A stretch of DNA of 64,000 nucleotides from Levilactobacillus spicheri DSM 15429. Its GTDB lineage: Bacteria > Bacillota > Bacilli > Lactobacillales > Lactobacillaceae. The notes below the pieces were generated by a model. The model saw nothing but the letters and a program-made list of their open reading frames with translations. It did no database searches and was not told the DNA's origin. Location of the stretch: the NCBI RefSeq assembly GCF_001435095.1, contig NZ_AZFC01000001.1, forward strand, positions 62,001 to 126,000. The letters run 5' to 3'. The translations under genes were made by a program, and so were the position numbers. This document shows, piece after piece, positions 16,900-24,968 of the stretch (position 1 is the first letter of the stretch; the number at the start of each line of letters is the position of its first letter).

Positions 16900-17631
16900 A
16901 TGGATTTCACAGGAAAAGTTGTTATCGTCACCGGTGCGGCGCAGGGAATGGGTGCCAGTCACGCGAAGGCCTTCATCGACCACGGTGCCACGGTCGTGCT
17001 GACCGACGTAAACGCGGATGAGGGGCAGGCCACCGCCGCTAAGCTCGGCGACCACGCCCACTTCATGCCCCACGACGTGACCAGCGAAGACGACTGGCAC
17101 CGCGTCATCGATCAGACCGTCAAGCAGTTTGGCCACCTAGACGTGTTGGTCAACAACGCCGGCATCACCTACTCGAAGTCGCTGTTCGACGTCAGCACCG
17201 CTGATTACCTGAAGATCTTCAAGATCAACCAACTGAGCGTCTTCTTGGGCACCAAGCTGGCCGCGGCGGCCATGCAGCCGCAACACAGCGGCAGCATCGT
17301 CAATGTCTCCTCCATCAATGGCCTGGTGGGGGGTGCCGTGGGGTACACGGACACCAAGTTCGCGGTCCGGGGCTTCACCAAGGCCGCGGCCCTGGAACTG
17401 GCCCACTCCGGCATCCGGGTCAACTCGGTCCACCCCGGCGTCATCGACACGCCGATGATCCATCAGGGCGATACCGACGAAGCCGTGAAGCAGTTCGCCA
17501 AGCTGATTCCGCTCCAGCGGGTCGCCCAACCGGAAGAGATCTCCAAGGCGGTCCTCTTCCTGGCCTCCGACGATTCCAGCTACGCGACCGGCGCCGAATT
17601 CGTCTTCGACGGTGGCCTGACCGCTCAATAA
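16900..17631 (+). CDS. Short-chain dehydrogenase/reductase
   Basis: 243-residue classical SDR. Cofactor motif TGAAQGMGASHA near the N-terminus, NNAG at about residue 87, catalytic Ser in VNVSSINGLVG and catalytic Tyr/Lys in GYTDTKFAV; the end DGGLTAQ is typical of the R-specific alcohol dehydrogenase and glucose-dehydrogenase-like branch. Asp in LTDVNADEG at the end of the second strand suggests preference for NAD over NADP. ATG at 16900 has GGAGGG upstream; longer in-frame starts run through the promoter. Substrate unknown; divergent from the MerR gene. Confidence 0.9.
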   Translation: MDFTGKVVIVTGAAQGMGASHAKAFIDHGATVVLTDVNADEGQATAAKLGDHAHFMPHDVTSEDDWHRVIDQTVKQFGHLDVLVNNAGITYSKSLFDVSTADYLKIFKINQLSVFLGTKLAAAAMQPQHSGSIVNVSSINGLVGGAVGYTDTKFAVRGFTKAAALELAHSGIRVNSVHPGVIDTPMIHQGDTDEAVKQFAKLIPLQRVAQPEEISKAVLFLASDDSSYATGAEFVFDGGLTAQ

Positions 17632-17650
17632 TCATCACTATCAACTCACG

Positions 17651-17683
17651 ACGCCCGCTGAACCATTCAGCGGGCGTTTTTTA
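17651..17683 (+). terminator. Terminator of the SDR gene
   Basis: Perfect ACGCCCGCTGAA/TTCAGCGGGCGT stem, 3-nt loop, then TTTTTT. Confidence 0.92.
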
Positions 17684-17710
17684 TGCGCCAAATGTATACT
17701 TCAACGACCA

Positions 17711-17733
17711 GTTTGGTCACTTTTTGACCAAAC
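17711..17733. promoter_or_regulatory. Perfect inverted repeat upstream of the phn-like operon
   Basis: GTTTGGTCA/TGACCAAAC arms around CTTTT. It follows a complete terminator and has no T run of its own, so an operator is more likely than a second terminator. Confidence 0.45.
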
Positions 17734-17846
17734 CACCCGTTCCCGAACAAAATAAATATCGTTCAGGTTTCACGTTTTACATTCCGCTTTTTTAGGATTG
17801 AGCGTTTTATAATTATTTTAATAACGAAATTTATCAGAACTTATCG

Positions 17847-17874
17847 TTGCAAAAGTTCGGTCATTTGCTAGAAT
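17847..17874 (+). promoter_or_regulatory. Promoter of the phn-like operon
   Basis: TTGCAA, 16 bp, TAGAAT with an upstream TGC extension; about 47 bp before the phnD start. Confidence 0.65.
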
Positions 17875-17921
17875 GAAAAAGAATCATCGCAACAAAATTA
17901 CATAACTGAGGAGTGAGTGAC

Positions 17922-18875
17922 ATGCATTTGCGAGGTAAGGCAAAACTACTCGTACTCGGTCTGGCTCTATTAGCGCTTCCGATCACCCTGTTCGGTTGTG
18001 GAAAGGCCACGAGTTCAACCAGTTCCGCAACGTCTGCCGGCTATACGCCGAAGAAGTTGTCCGTTGAATTCGTGCCCTCTTCCAACGCCGGCACCATCGA
18101 AGCCAAGGCTAAACCATTGGAAGGCCTGTTGAAGAAACAACTGGGCATTCCCGTTACAGTGAGTGTTTCCACGGACTACAACACCATCGTTGAAGCGATG
18201 GGGTCCAAGAAAGTTGACGTTGGGTTCCTGCCGCCTGACGCCTACGTCCTCGCACACAAGCAGTACCACGACAAGGCCATCCTCCAAGCCGAACGTTACG
18301 GCGTGAAGGAACCGAACGACCAAGCCACCAAAGGGTTGGTCAACTACTACCGGTCCCAAATCTTGGTTCGCAAGGATAGCGGCATCAAGTCCATCAAGGA
18401 CCTGAAGGGCAAGAAGATTGCCGTCCAAGACACCACGTCCACGGCCGGCTGGATCTTCCCCGCCGTTGAATTGTTGGAACACGGCATCAACGTCAACAAG
18501 GACGGCATCAAGACCGTGCAGGTCAAGGGTCACGACCAAGGGGTGCTCTCCGTCTACAACAAGAACACCGACGCCGCCTTTGTCTTCCAAGGCGCCCGGA
18601 ACCTGGTCAAGAAGGACGTGCCGAACATCATGAGCCAAGTGGTCCCTATCTACACCACGGGCAAGATCCCGAACGACACCATCACGGTCCGGGGCGACAT
18701 GACCGCTAAGTGGCAAAAGAAGATTGCCGAAGCGTTCAAGGCCATCGCCAAGACCAAGAAGGGCCACGAGATCATCTCGACCGTTTACTCACACGAAGGC
18801 TACGCCGATTCTAAGGACAGTAACTTCAACATTATTCGCGAATACGACAAGAAGGCCGAAGCACTGAACAAGTAA
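17922..18875 (+). CDS. phnD: PhnD-like phosphate/phosphite/phosphonate-binding lipoprotein
   Basis: 317-residue substrate-binding lipoprotein of the PhnD family. The signal peptide ends in the lipobox LFGC (Cys about residue 27), so the protein would be anchored outside the membrane. The fold-typical segments KPLEGLLKKQLGI, VDVGFLPPDAYVLA and KIAVQDTTSTAGWIFPAVEL match periplasmic-binding-protein type PhnD/PtxB proteins. ATG at 17922 is preceded by GAGGAG at 8 nt; a GTG nine bases earlier is less well placed. First gene of an operon with phnC, two phnE genes and a metallophosphatase; a hairpin terminator follows it, so it is likely made in excess. Confidence 0.9.
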   Translation: MHLRGKAKLLVLGLALLALPITLFGCGKATSSTSSATSAGYTPKKLSVEFVPSSNAGTIEAKAKPLEGLLKKQLGIPVTVSVSTDYNTIVEAMGSKKVDVGFLPPDAYVLAHKQYHDKAILQAERYGVKEPNDQATKGLVNYYRSQILVRKDSGIKSIKDLKGKKIAVQDTTSTAGWIFPAVELLEHGINVNKDGIKTVQVKGHDQGVLSVYNKNTDAAFVFQGARNLVKKDVPNIMSQVVPIYTTGKIPNDTITVRGDMTAKWQKKIAEAFKAIAKTKKGHEIISTVYSHEGYADSKDSNFNIIREYDKKAEALNK

Positions 18876-18894
18876 CCGGTGCTGACGTCACCAG

Positions 18895-18933
18895 AAGTAG
18901 CAAAGGGATGTGAACCGCCTTTGCTGCTTTTTT
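18895..18933 (+). terminator. Intra-operon terminator after phnD
   Basis: AGTAGCAAAGG/CCTTTGCTGCT stem then TTTTTT, 16 bp before phnC. Partial termination would give more binding protein than transporter. Confidence 0.75.
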
Positions 18934-18949
18934 ATGGGGGGGAAATAAG

Positions 18950-19726
18950 ATGCAAGCAACTGCGACCCAAACCAATCCAATCATTTCGTTTAAGCACGTT
19001 AACAAGATCTACGACAACGGCACGGTCGGCCTGAAGGATATCAACTTTGACATCCCCCGGGGGCAATTTCTGGTCGTCGTCGGCCTATCCGGGGCCGGGA
19101 AGAGCACCCTGCTCCGGACCATCAACCGGATGCACGAGATTACCTCCGGCGAGGTCCTGGTCGACAACGAATCGGTCAGCGACTACAAGGGCAAGGCCCT
19201 GCGCCACCTGCGCCGCCAGATCGGCATGATCTTTCAAAATTTCAACCTAGTCAAGCGGGCGACCGTGGAGAAGAACGTCCTCTCCGGTCTGGTCGGCTAC
19301 TACCCGACCTGGCGCTGTGTGCTGGGCCTGTTCACGCCCCACGACCGCAAGCGCGCCTTTCAAGCCCTCGACCGGGTCAGTCTGACCAAGAAGCTGTTCT
19401 CCCGGGCCGATGAGCTGTCCGGGGGGCAACAGCAGCGGGTGGCCATCGCCCGCGCGCTGATGCAAGATCCCAAGATCATGTTGGCCGACGAACCCATCGC
19501 CTCGCTGGATCCCCGGACTACCAAGGCCGTGATGGACACCCTGAAGCGTCTGAACCGGGAGGACGGCATCACCGTCATCGTCAACCTGCACTCCGTCGAG
19601 CTGGCCCGCGAATACGCCGACCGTATCGTGGGGCTACGCAGCGGCGAACTGGTCTACGACGAACCCATCGATCAGGTGACCGAAGCGGGATTGAACCAGA
19701 TCTATCAAACGAAACCGGAGGCGTAA
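18950..19726 (+). CDS. phnC: PhnC-like ABC transporter ATPase
   Basis: 258-residue ATPase energising the PhnD/PhnE importer. Walker [11 protein letters not shown]-loop [11 protein letters not shown], the PhnC-typical insertion with [19 protein letters not shown], signature [13 protein letters not shown], Walker [14 protein letters not shown] and the switch His in VNLHSVELA. Ribosome site GGGGGGGAAATA precedes the ATG. Followed 1 nt later by the first permease gene. Family substrates are phosphonates, phosphite and phosphate; no C-P lyase genes are in the window, so phosphonate breakdown is not supported here. Confidence 0.93.
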   Translation: MQATATQTNPIISFKHVNKIYDNGTVGLKDINFDIPRGQFLVVVGLSGAGKSTLLRTINRMHEITSGEVLVDNESVSDYKGKALRHLRRQIGMIFQNFNLVKRATVEKNVLSGLVGYYPTWRCVLGLFTPHDRKRAFQALDRVSLTKKLFSRADELSGGQQQRVAIARALMQDPKIMLADEPIASLDPRTTKAVMDTLKRLNREDGITVIVNLHSVELAREYADRIVGLRSGELVYDEPIDQVTEAGLNQIYQTKPEA

Positions 19727-19727
19727 A

Positions 19728-20522
19728 ATGAGTACTCCTGAAATTCCCCAACGCCCGTGGCGGCAACGTTACCACGTCAGTGCCATCGCCTGGACGGTGA
19801 CCATCGTGGTCTTACTGATTCTCTCCTCCATGGCGACCGGGGCCAACTTTGGCATGTTCCTCGCCAACATCAATCAATTCACGGTCCTGCTGGTGCAGAT
19901 GTCCCATCCCGCGTGGGCCTACCTGTCGGTCATCATCCAGCCCCTCTACGAGACCATCCAGATGGCCATCCTGGGGACCACGATTGGGGCCGCCTTCGCG
20001 ATTCCCTTCTCCCTGTTGGCCGCCAGCAACCTGGTCGGTAACCAGGTCTTACGTAACCTGATTCGGCTCTTCTTGGACCTGGTCCGGACCCTGCCCGACC
20101 TGTTGCTGGCCGCCATCTTCGTCGCGGTCTTCGGCATCGGCTCCACGGCCGGGGTCATCACCCTGGCCATCTTCTCGTTCGGGATGGTCTCCAAGCTGTT
20201 CTACGAGGTCATCGAGACCATCGACATGGGCCCGCTGGAAGCCATGAAGTCGGTTGGGGCCAGCAAGGTGACCATCATCTGGTACGCCGTGTTGCCCCAG
20301 ATCCTGAACCAGTTCGTCAGCTACTTCCTCTACACCCTGGAAATCAACGTCCGGGCCTCCACCGTCCTGGGGTACCTGGGAGCCGGCGGGATTGGGGTCT
20401 ACCTCCAACGGTCCCTCGACCAATTCAACTATAGCGCCACCGCCGTGATCATCTTAGCCACGCTGGTCGTGGTCATGGTCATTGACGGCGTCAGCAACCA
20501 TCTAAGGAGGGTGCTGCTCTAA
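19728..20522 (+). CDS. phnE: PhnE-like ABC permease 1
   Basis: 264-residue inner-membrane permease with about six helices and the EAA-type coupling loop EAMKSVGASKVTIIWYAVLPQ, by which it contacts the ATPase. The C-terminal GYLGAGGIGVYLQ is characteristic of PhnE proteins. The stop overlaps the start of the second permease gene (TAATG). Pairs with the following gene to make a heterodimeric channel. Confidence 0.92.
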   Translation: MSTPEIPQRPWRQRYHVSAIAWTVTIVVLLILSSMATGANFGMFLANINQFTVLLVQMSHPAWAYLSVIIQPLYETIQMAILGTTIGAAFAIPFSLLAASNLVGNQVLRNLIRLFLDLVRTLPDLLLAAIFVAVFGIGSTAGVITLAIFSFGMVSKLFYEVIETIDMGPLEAMKSVGASKVTIIWYAVLPQILNQFVSYFLYTLEINVRASTVLGYLGAGGIGVYLQRSLDQFNYSATAVIILATLVVVMVIDGVSNHLRRVLL

Positions 20523-21334
20523 TGCAAACGACTTTATCCAAAGAATTCGCGCCACGCTCACTCTGGCAACGCTGGTGCTGGCTGATCTGGGTGGCCATCA
20601 TCATCGCCATCTACGCCTGGGCCATCGGCGGCCTGCAATTCAGCGGGCTGCAATCGTCCGCCAAGACCGTCTCCGATTCCATCGTCAAGGGCCTGCTTCA
20701 CCCGGACTGGGCCTACGTCTACAACGGCAGCGGTGAGGACCTGTCCTCTCTGACGATTCAAACGCTGGCCATCGCCTTTCTGGGGACCATCGTTTCGGCC
20801 GTCATCAGCGTGCCCTTCGCCTTCTGGGCCGCTCGTACCGCCCACGAGCGGTTCTACCTGCGTTCCGGGAGCGGCAAGGTCATCCTGACGCTGATTCGGA
20901 CGTTCCCCGAAATCGTCCTAGCCATCATGTTCATCAAGGCGGTGGGCCCCGGGTCTTACGCCGGGGTGCTCGCCATCAGCATCCACTCCATCGGGATGCT
21001 GGGCAAGCTCTTCAGTGAGTCGCTGGAAAACATGGACCGGGGGGCCGAAGAGGCCATCACCAGTGCCGGCGGGAACGCCCCGCAGGTGTTCGTCCTGGCC
21101 ACGATTCCGACGATCATGCCAGAATTCATCTCCTACACCCTTTACCGGTTCGAAATCGCCGTGCGGTCCGCTTCCATTTTAGGGATGGTCGGCGCCGGCG
21201 GGATCGGGACGCCGATGATCTTCGCCATCCAGACCCGGAACTGGCCACGGGTCGGCATCATCCTGCTGGGCATCATCGTGATGGTCCTGCTGATCGATAC
21301 CCTCTCGGAACAATTACGAAAGAGGTTGATCTAA
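20522..21334 (+). CDS. phnE: PhnE-like ABC permease 2
   Basis: 270-residue second permease, with the coupling loop EAITSAGGNAPQVFVLATIPT and the terminal GMVGAGGIGTPMI. About six membrane helices. It shares the layout of the preceding permease but is clearly divergent, so the pair is an old duplication rather than a recent one. The stop overlaps the start of the metallophosphatase gene (TAATG), which shows tight translational coupling of that enzyme to the transporter. Confidence 0.92.
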   Translation: MQTTLSKEFAPRSLWQRWCWLIWVAIIIAIYAWAIGGLQFSGLQSSAKTVSDSIVKGLLHPDWAYVYNGSGEDLSSLTIQTLAIAFLGTIVSAVISVPFAFWAARTAHERFYLRSGSGKVILTLIRTFPEIVLAIMFIKAVGPGSYAGVLAISIHSIGMLGKLFSESLENMDRGAEEAITSAGGNAPQVFVLATIPTIMPEFISYTLYRFEIAVRSASILGMVGAGGIGTPMIFAIQTRNWPRVGIILLGIIVMVLLIDTLSEQLRKRLI

Positions 21335-22902
21335 TGCGCCGACTCAAGTTACTTTCCACCAGTGACGTCCACGGGTACCTGTTTCCCACCAACTACAGCG
21401 CCCGCGACGACACCCAACCCTACGGCTGGTTGCGCGCCGCGGCCCTGATTCAGGAGCAGCAAGCCCTGGCCGGCCCGGACGACATCGTCCTGACCATCGA
21501 CAACGGGGACTGGATCGAAGGGTCCTCACTGGCCAGCTACCTGGCGACCGCCGCACCCCAGCAGGCGGCCCTGTTCTCCAAGCTCGCCCAACGGCTACAC
21601 GTCGATGCCGGCATCCTGGGGAACCACGAGTTCAACTACGGGCTCAACTATCTGCGCGCCTGCGAGGAAGACCGCAACTATCCGCTGCTGGGCGCCAACA
21701 TCGACGGCGGCCACGCTCAGGGGATCATCGACGCACCCTACCAGATTTTTGAGAAACGCGGGGTGAAGATCGCCGTTCTGGGGCTGACCACCGCCTACAT
21801 CCCCGTCTGGGAACCGGCGACCCACCTGACCGGCCTGACCTTCCAGTCAGCCCTGGCCACCGCCCAACACTGGGTCCCCAAGCTCCGCCAACGCGCGGAC
21901 GTCGTGGTGGTCGCCTATCACGGCGGTTTCGAGGCCGACCCGGCCACGGGACACCCGACCGAACGCCTGACCGGTGAAAATGAGGGGTACCAACTCCTGA
22001 CCCAGGTGCCCGGCATCGACGCGCTGATCACGGGCCACCAGCACCGGCAGATTGCCGGCGTGTACCACGGCATCCCCACGACCCAACCCGGGGACAAGGC
22101 CGTGGCCGTCGGGGAGATCGACCTGACCCTCGACGACGACCTGGCCATCGTTGACCGCCAGGCCCGGTTACTGAAGACGGCCACGGTCGCGCCAGCCCCC
22201 GCACTGGCCCACCAACTGGCGCCGTTACAGGCCACCGTGGAGGATTGGCTGGACCAACCCCTGGGACACCTGACCGGGGCCAGCCTCGAGGTGACCGACC
22301 ACCTGGCGGCACGCCTGCACGGCCACGCCTACCTGAACTTCGTCAACCAGGTGGAAGCCGCTGCCGGGCAGGTCGACATTGCCGCGACCGCCCTCTTTAA
22401 CGACGACGTTCAGGGCTTTGCGCCGAACGTCACCCGGCGGCAGCTGCTGAACAGCTACCCCTATCCCAACACCCTGGTGGTCGAACGGATCACCGGAGCG
22501 GACCTGAAGGCGGCCCTGGAGCGCTGCGCCAGCTTCTTCACCTGCGACGACCAGGGTCACATCGGCGTGTCCCCCGCCTTCACGACGCCCAAGGTCGAGC
22601 TCTACAACTACGACGTCTACCGCGGCATCGACTACACCTTCGACCTGCGGCAACCGGTGGGGCAGCGTGTCACCCGGCTGACCTACCACGATGCCCCCGT
22701 CACGGCGGACCAGTCCCTCGACGTGGTCATGAACCAGTACCGGGGCAACGGCGGCGGGGACTACCCGATGTTTAACGCCCGCAAGGTCATTCGCGAGATC
22801 AACACCAGCGTGGTCGACCTGATTCAAACCTACTTAGAACACCACCCGACAACCACGGGGGTTACGCCGCACAACCTCCACGTCATTTCTCAGGAGCCGT
22901 GA
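21334..22902 (+). CDS. Metallophosphatase / 5'-nucleotidase, cytoplasmic
   Basis: 522-residue two-domain enzyme: N-terminal calcineurin-like metal-dependent phosphatase (TSDVHG at residue 9, DNGDWIEGS, GNHEFNYG, HGGFE, TGHQHRQ) and C-terminal 5'-nucleotidase domain with NSYPYPNTLVVERITG and RGNGGGDYPMF. The family hydrolyses nucleotide 5'-phosphates and 2',3'-cyclic nucleotides and is normally exported. Here there is no signal peptide: the protein starts directly with MRRLKLLSTSDVHG, so it should act inside the cell. Its start overlaps the second phnE stop, which suggests that it processes an imported organophosphate; this is inference. Confidence 0.92.
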   Translation: MRRLKLLSTSDVHGYLFPTNYSARDDTQPYGWLRAAALIQEQQALAGPDDIVLTIDNGDWIEGSSLASYLATAAPQQAALFSKLAQRLHVDAGILGNHEFNYGLNYLRACEEDRNYPLLGANIDGGHAQGIIDAPYQIFEKRGVKIAVLGLTTAYIPVWEPATHLTGLTFQSALATAQHWVPKLRQRADVVVVAYHGGFEADPATGHPTERLTGENEGYQLLTQVPGIDALITGHQHRQIAGVYHGIPTTQPGDKAVAVGEIDLTLDDDLAIVDRQARLLKTATVAPAPALAHQLAPLQATVEDWLDQPLGHLTGASLEVTDHLAARLHGHAYLNFVNQVEAAAGQVDIAATALFNDDVQGFAPNVTRRQLLNSYPYPNTLVVERITGADLKAALERCASFFTCDDQGHIGVSPAFTTPKVELYNYDVYRGIDYTFDLRQPVGQRVTRLTYHDAPVTADQSLDVVMNQYRGNGGGDYPMFNARKVIREINTSVVDLIQTYLEHHPTTTGVTPHNLHVISQEP

Positions 22903-22905
22903 CCC

Positions 22906-22992
22906 ATGACCCAAAAATTCTTCCACGTCATTGATTTTCTCCTCTGGGCCGCTGCGCTGGCCTATGGCCTCCTCTGGTTGAGTGGGCGCTAA
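22906..22992 (+). CDS. 28-residue membrane peptide at the end of the phn-like operon
   Basis: ATG at 22906 lies 3 nt after the nucleotidase stop and 9 nt after AGGAG. The peptide begins MTQKFFHVIDFLLW and consists of one hydrophobic helix ending LSGR. Too short for ordinary gene finders. Position inside the operon, a good ribosome site and a single membrane helix support a real small protein; it could modulate the transporter. No homologue is known to me. Confidence 0.5.
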   Translation: MTQKFFHVIDFLLWAAALAYGLLWLSGR

Positions 22993-23030
22993 AAAGGGAA
23001 GTTGGCCAAACCGCCAACTTCCCTTTTTAA
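22990..23030. terminator. Bidirectional terminator
   Basis: AAAAAGGGAAGTTGGC/GCCAACTTCCCTTTTT, nearly perfect, at the end of the phn-like operon and the convergent PrsW gene. Confidence 0.9.
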
Positions 23031-23054
23031 CACTCTTTAATGCGCGGTGAACGC

Positions 23055-24230
23055 CTATTCCATGTGCCGTTGTTGCAGGTGCTCGATCTCCTTGAGCCCC
23101 GCGTTCATCAGGACAAACACGATGATCCAAGCGATTACGATCAGAAAAATCAGTTTCAGGTACGGGTCGATCAAGCCGATGTCCCAGTCCCAGGCGGCGT
23201 GGAGCAGGATCGCCAGGACGAAGAAGACCAGAAAACGGGTGTCCAGCAGGTTGCTGGCCTTAAACGGCTTCGTCCGCTTGACCACCATGATGGCCCCACC
23301 GGCGATGGCCGCCCAGACTAGGTGACCCCCGATGGCCGACCAGCCCCGCAGAATAGCGACCTCGACCAGCTGGTTACCGGCGCCGTAGATGTAGCCGGCC
23401 GTTTCGAAGGCCGCGAAACCCGCACCGACCGCAGCCCCGATCAGCAGGCCGTCCAGGATGTGCTGGACGTTGAGCCGGTCGATGAAGTACGCCGTGATCA
23501 GCAGCTTGCCGAGTTCCTCGACCACCCCGATCGACAACGAATCGCCCAGCGTCAACATGCCCGTCATCTGACTGGTCTGGCTGAAGCTGACGAGCTGGTA
23601 GAGAAACAGCGTCGCAATCAGGGCGAAGATGCCCCCGATGAAGAAGATCTTAACGACCTCAAAGAGGCTGATGTCCTTGAAGGCGTTGGCCTCAAAGAAG
23701 AAGACCAGGCCCGAGAACGGCACCGCGAAGGCCCCGACCAGGATCAACCCCGGGATGGCGTTACCGTTTTGCATCCCCACCAGCATGAAGAGCAGCGCAA
23801 TGAACGCCAACAAGAAGCCCAGCAGGATCCGGGAGAAGAGCCAGGGTTTGGCCCAGTCGCCGGAAATCTGGTCCAGCGACGGCGTGGTCGTGTCCGTCCC
23901 GGCGATGAAGATCGATTCGGCCTCCGACTTGCTGTGGTGCTTGGGGACCTCCGAGAACAGTGCGGACAGGTTGACCTTCACGGCCCCGTTCTCCCCGGTA
24001 TAATGATTCAACTTCGCGGTGGCGTTGTCGTAGAGCGACTCGCGACGCCGCGGGGACGCCTGGCCCTGCGCGGACGTCGTCTGATTATTCGCCGTTTGGC
24101 GGTGGTCCTGGGCCCGGTCGCCAGCTGGTTGGGCGGCTTGGGCCTGACTAGCGGGCAGCGCGTGGCCACAGGCCGGACAGAACTTTGCGGTCGGCGCGAT
24201 GGGATGACCACAGTGTGGACAGAATTTCAT
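23055..24230 (-). CDS. PrsW-family intramembrane protease with zinc ribbon
   Basis: 391 residues. The N-terminus is a zinc ribbon (CPHCG at 4-8 and CPACG at 18-22) followed by a Gln/Ala-rich linker to about residue 60. From about 130 onward there are eight or so membrane helices containing the PrsW catalytic motifs: EELGK in GVVEELGKLL, FETAG in AAFETAGYI, and HAAWD in ILLHAAWDWD. PrsW of B. subtilis cuts the anti-sigma factor RsiW; whether an equivalent substrate exists here is unknown, as no anti-sigma gene is nearby. The zinc ribbon may recruit a partner. ATG at 24230 is taken as start. Confidence 0.85.
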   Translation of the reverse strand: MKFCPHCGHPIAPTAKFCPACGHALPASQAQAAQPAGDRAQDHRQTANNQTTSAQGQASPRRRESLYDNATAKLNHYTGENGAVKVNLSALFSEVPKHHSKSEAESIFIAGTDTTTPSLDQISGDWAKPWLFSRILLGFLLAFIALLFMLVGMQNGNAIPGLILVGAFAVPFSGLVFFFEANAFKDISLFEVVKIFFIGGIFALIATLFLYQLVSFSQTSQMTGMLTLGDSLSIGVVEELGKLLITAYFIDRLNVQHILDGLLIGAAVGAGFAAFETAGYIYGAGNQLVEVAILRGWSAIGGHLVWAAIAGGAIMVVKRTKPFKASNLLDTRFLVFFVLAILLHAAWDWDIGLIDPYLKLIFLIVIAWIIVFVLMNAGLKEIEHLQQRHME

Positions 24231-24348
24231 GATTATGTAGACTCCTTTGTGACCCCGAAGTGGTTTCGGAGCGTTGACTTGACGGGGATTTCCCCAGTTA
24301 TTAATTATAGCAGTCCCCGCCCGAAAACGCCGGTAGAACCCTCGTCAC

Positions 24349-24364
24349 TGTTTCATGTGAAACA
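24349..24364. promoter_or_regulatory. parS-like site 3
   Basis: TGTTTCATGTGAAACA, identical to the copy at 7117, in the gap between the PrsW gene and the T-box promoter. Confidence 0.72.
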
Positions 24365-24465
24365 TAGCGATCTCCTGGGCGATCACAAAAAATTTTTCAC
24401 CCCACCGTGATTTAGGGGCTCAAGGCATCCCGCGGTTTCCCCACTTCGGTTTTTCCGTTGCCCGG

Positions 24466-24494
24466 TTGACACCCTTTTTCCCCAGCGGTACACT
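24466..24494 (+). promoter_or_regulatory. Promoter of the T-box transcript
   Basis: TTGACA (24466-24471), 17 bp, TACACT (24489-24494), immediately ahead of the leader. Confidence 0.85.
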
Positions 24495-24530
24495 AGCCTC
24501 AATTCAAAAATCGTCCGAAACAAACCATTG

Positions 24531-24794
24531 AAGTGGAGATCAAGCTTATTGTGCCCGTCAAGAGAGCCGTCGTTGCTGAGAGTACGGCCGAACGCAGGTA
24601 AGTAAATGGACCACCGAGGGCTTCCCCGAAAACTGTTGAGTACGGGAAGACGTGTGACATACGTCAGTTGTCAGGGAGATGTTGGTCTCCTGTGAGGTGG
24701 GGCGCGGGATCTATTTTGAGGTCCGCTCCCAATTAAGGTGGTACCGCGGTTAATTAACCGTCCTTAACGCATTGGCTGTTAAGGGCGGTTTTTG
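24531..24794 (+). ncRNA. T-box leader upstream of oppA
   Basis: The T-box sequence AAGGTGGTACCGCGG is at 24735-24749, followed by the terminator stem ACCGTCCTTAAC/GTTAAGGGCGGT and TTTTT (24756-24794). In stem I, GTGG (24533-24536) pairs with CCAC (24611-24614) and CTTA with TAAG, leaving AAATGGA opposite the loop; the best-placed specifier is TGG (24607-24609, Trp). The tRNA-contacting base is T in TGGT, which would pair with A at position 73 rather than the usual G of tRNA-Trp, so ATG (Met) one base earlier is the alternative. Confidence 0.88.
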
Positions 24795-24821
24795 TTTGCA
24801 TTTAACCGAGGAGGCACTAAC

Positions 24822-24968
24822 ATGATTAAACGATGGCAAAGCTCAAAGTCGCTGCTAACTGAACTGACAACCCTATTTGGAGGCAAAGATTATGAGCATG
24901 ATCAACAAGAAAACCACAATCGCCGCAATCTGCGGCATCGTTTTAATCGGCGGCGCGTTCGCCATTAA
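24822..24968 (+). CDS. Possible 48-residue leader ORF overlapping oppA
   Basis: ATG at 24822 has a perfect AGGAGG 7 nt upstream, immediately after the T-box terminator. The frame runs to 24968, overlapping the first 77 bases of oppA in another frame, and codes a basic, Arg/His-rich tail with one Trp at residue 5. It may be a real peptide, a translational coupling device, or the relic of an earlier start. The strong ribosome site is the main support. Confidence 0.35.
   Translation: MIKRWQSSKSLLTELTTLFGGKDYEHDQQENHNRRNLRHRFNRRRVRH

Noticed and set aside
15260-17631. MerR-type 19-bp spacer in front of the SDR at 16900
   Set aside because: The best -35/-10 pair there (TTGCAG, TATCCT) has a 17-bp spacer and no clear dyad.
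23322-24410. 362-codon open frame opposite the PrsW gene
   Set aside because: Antisense shadow, runs through parS-like site 3; charged low-complexity product.
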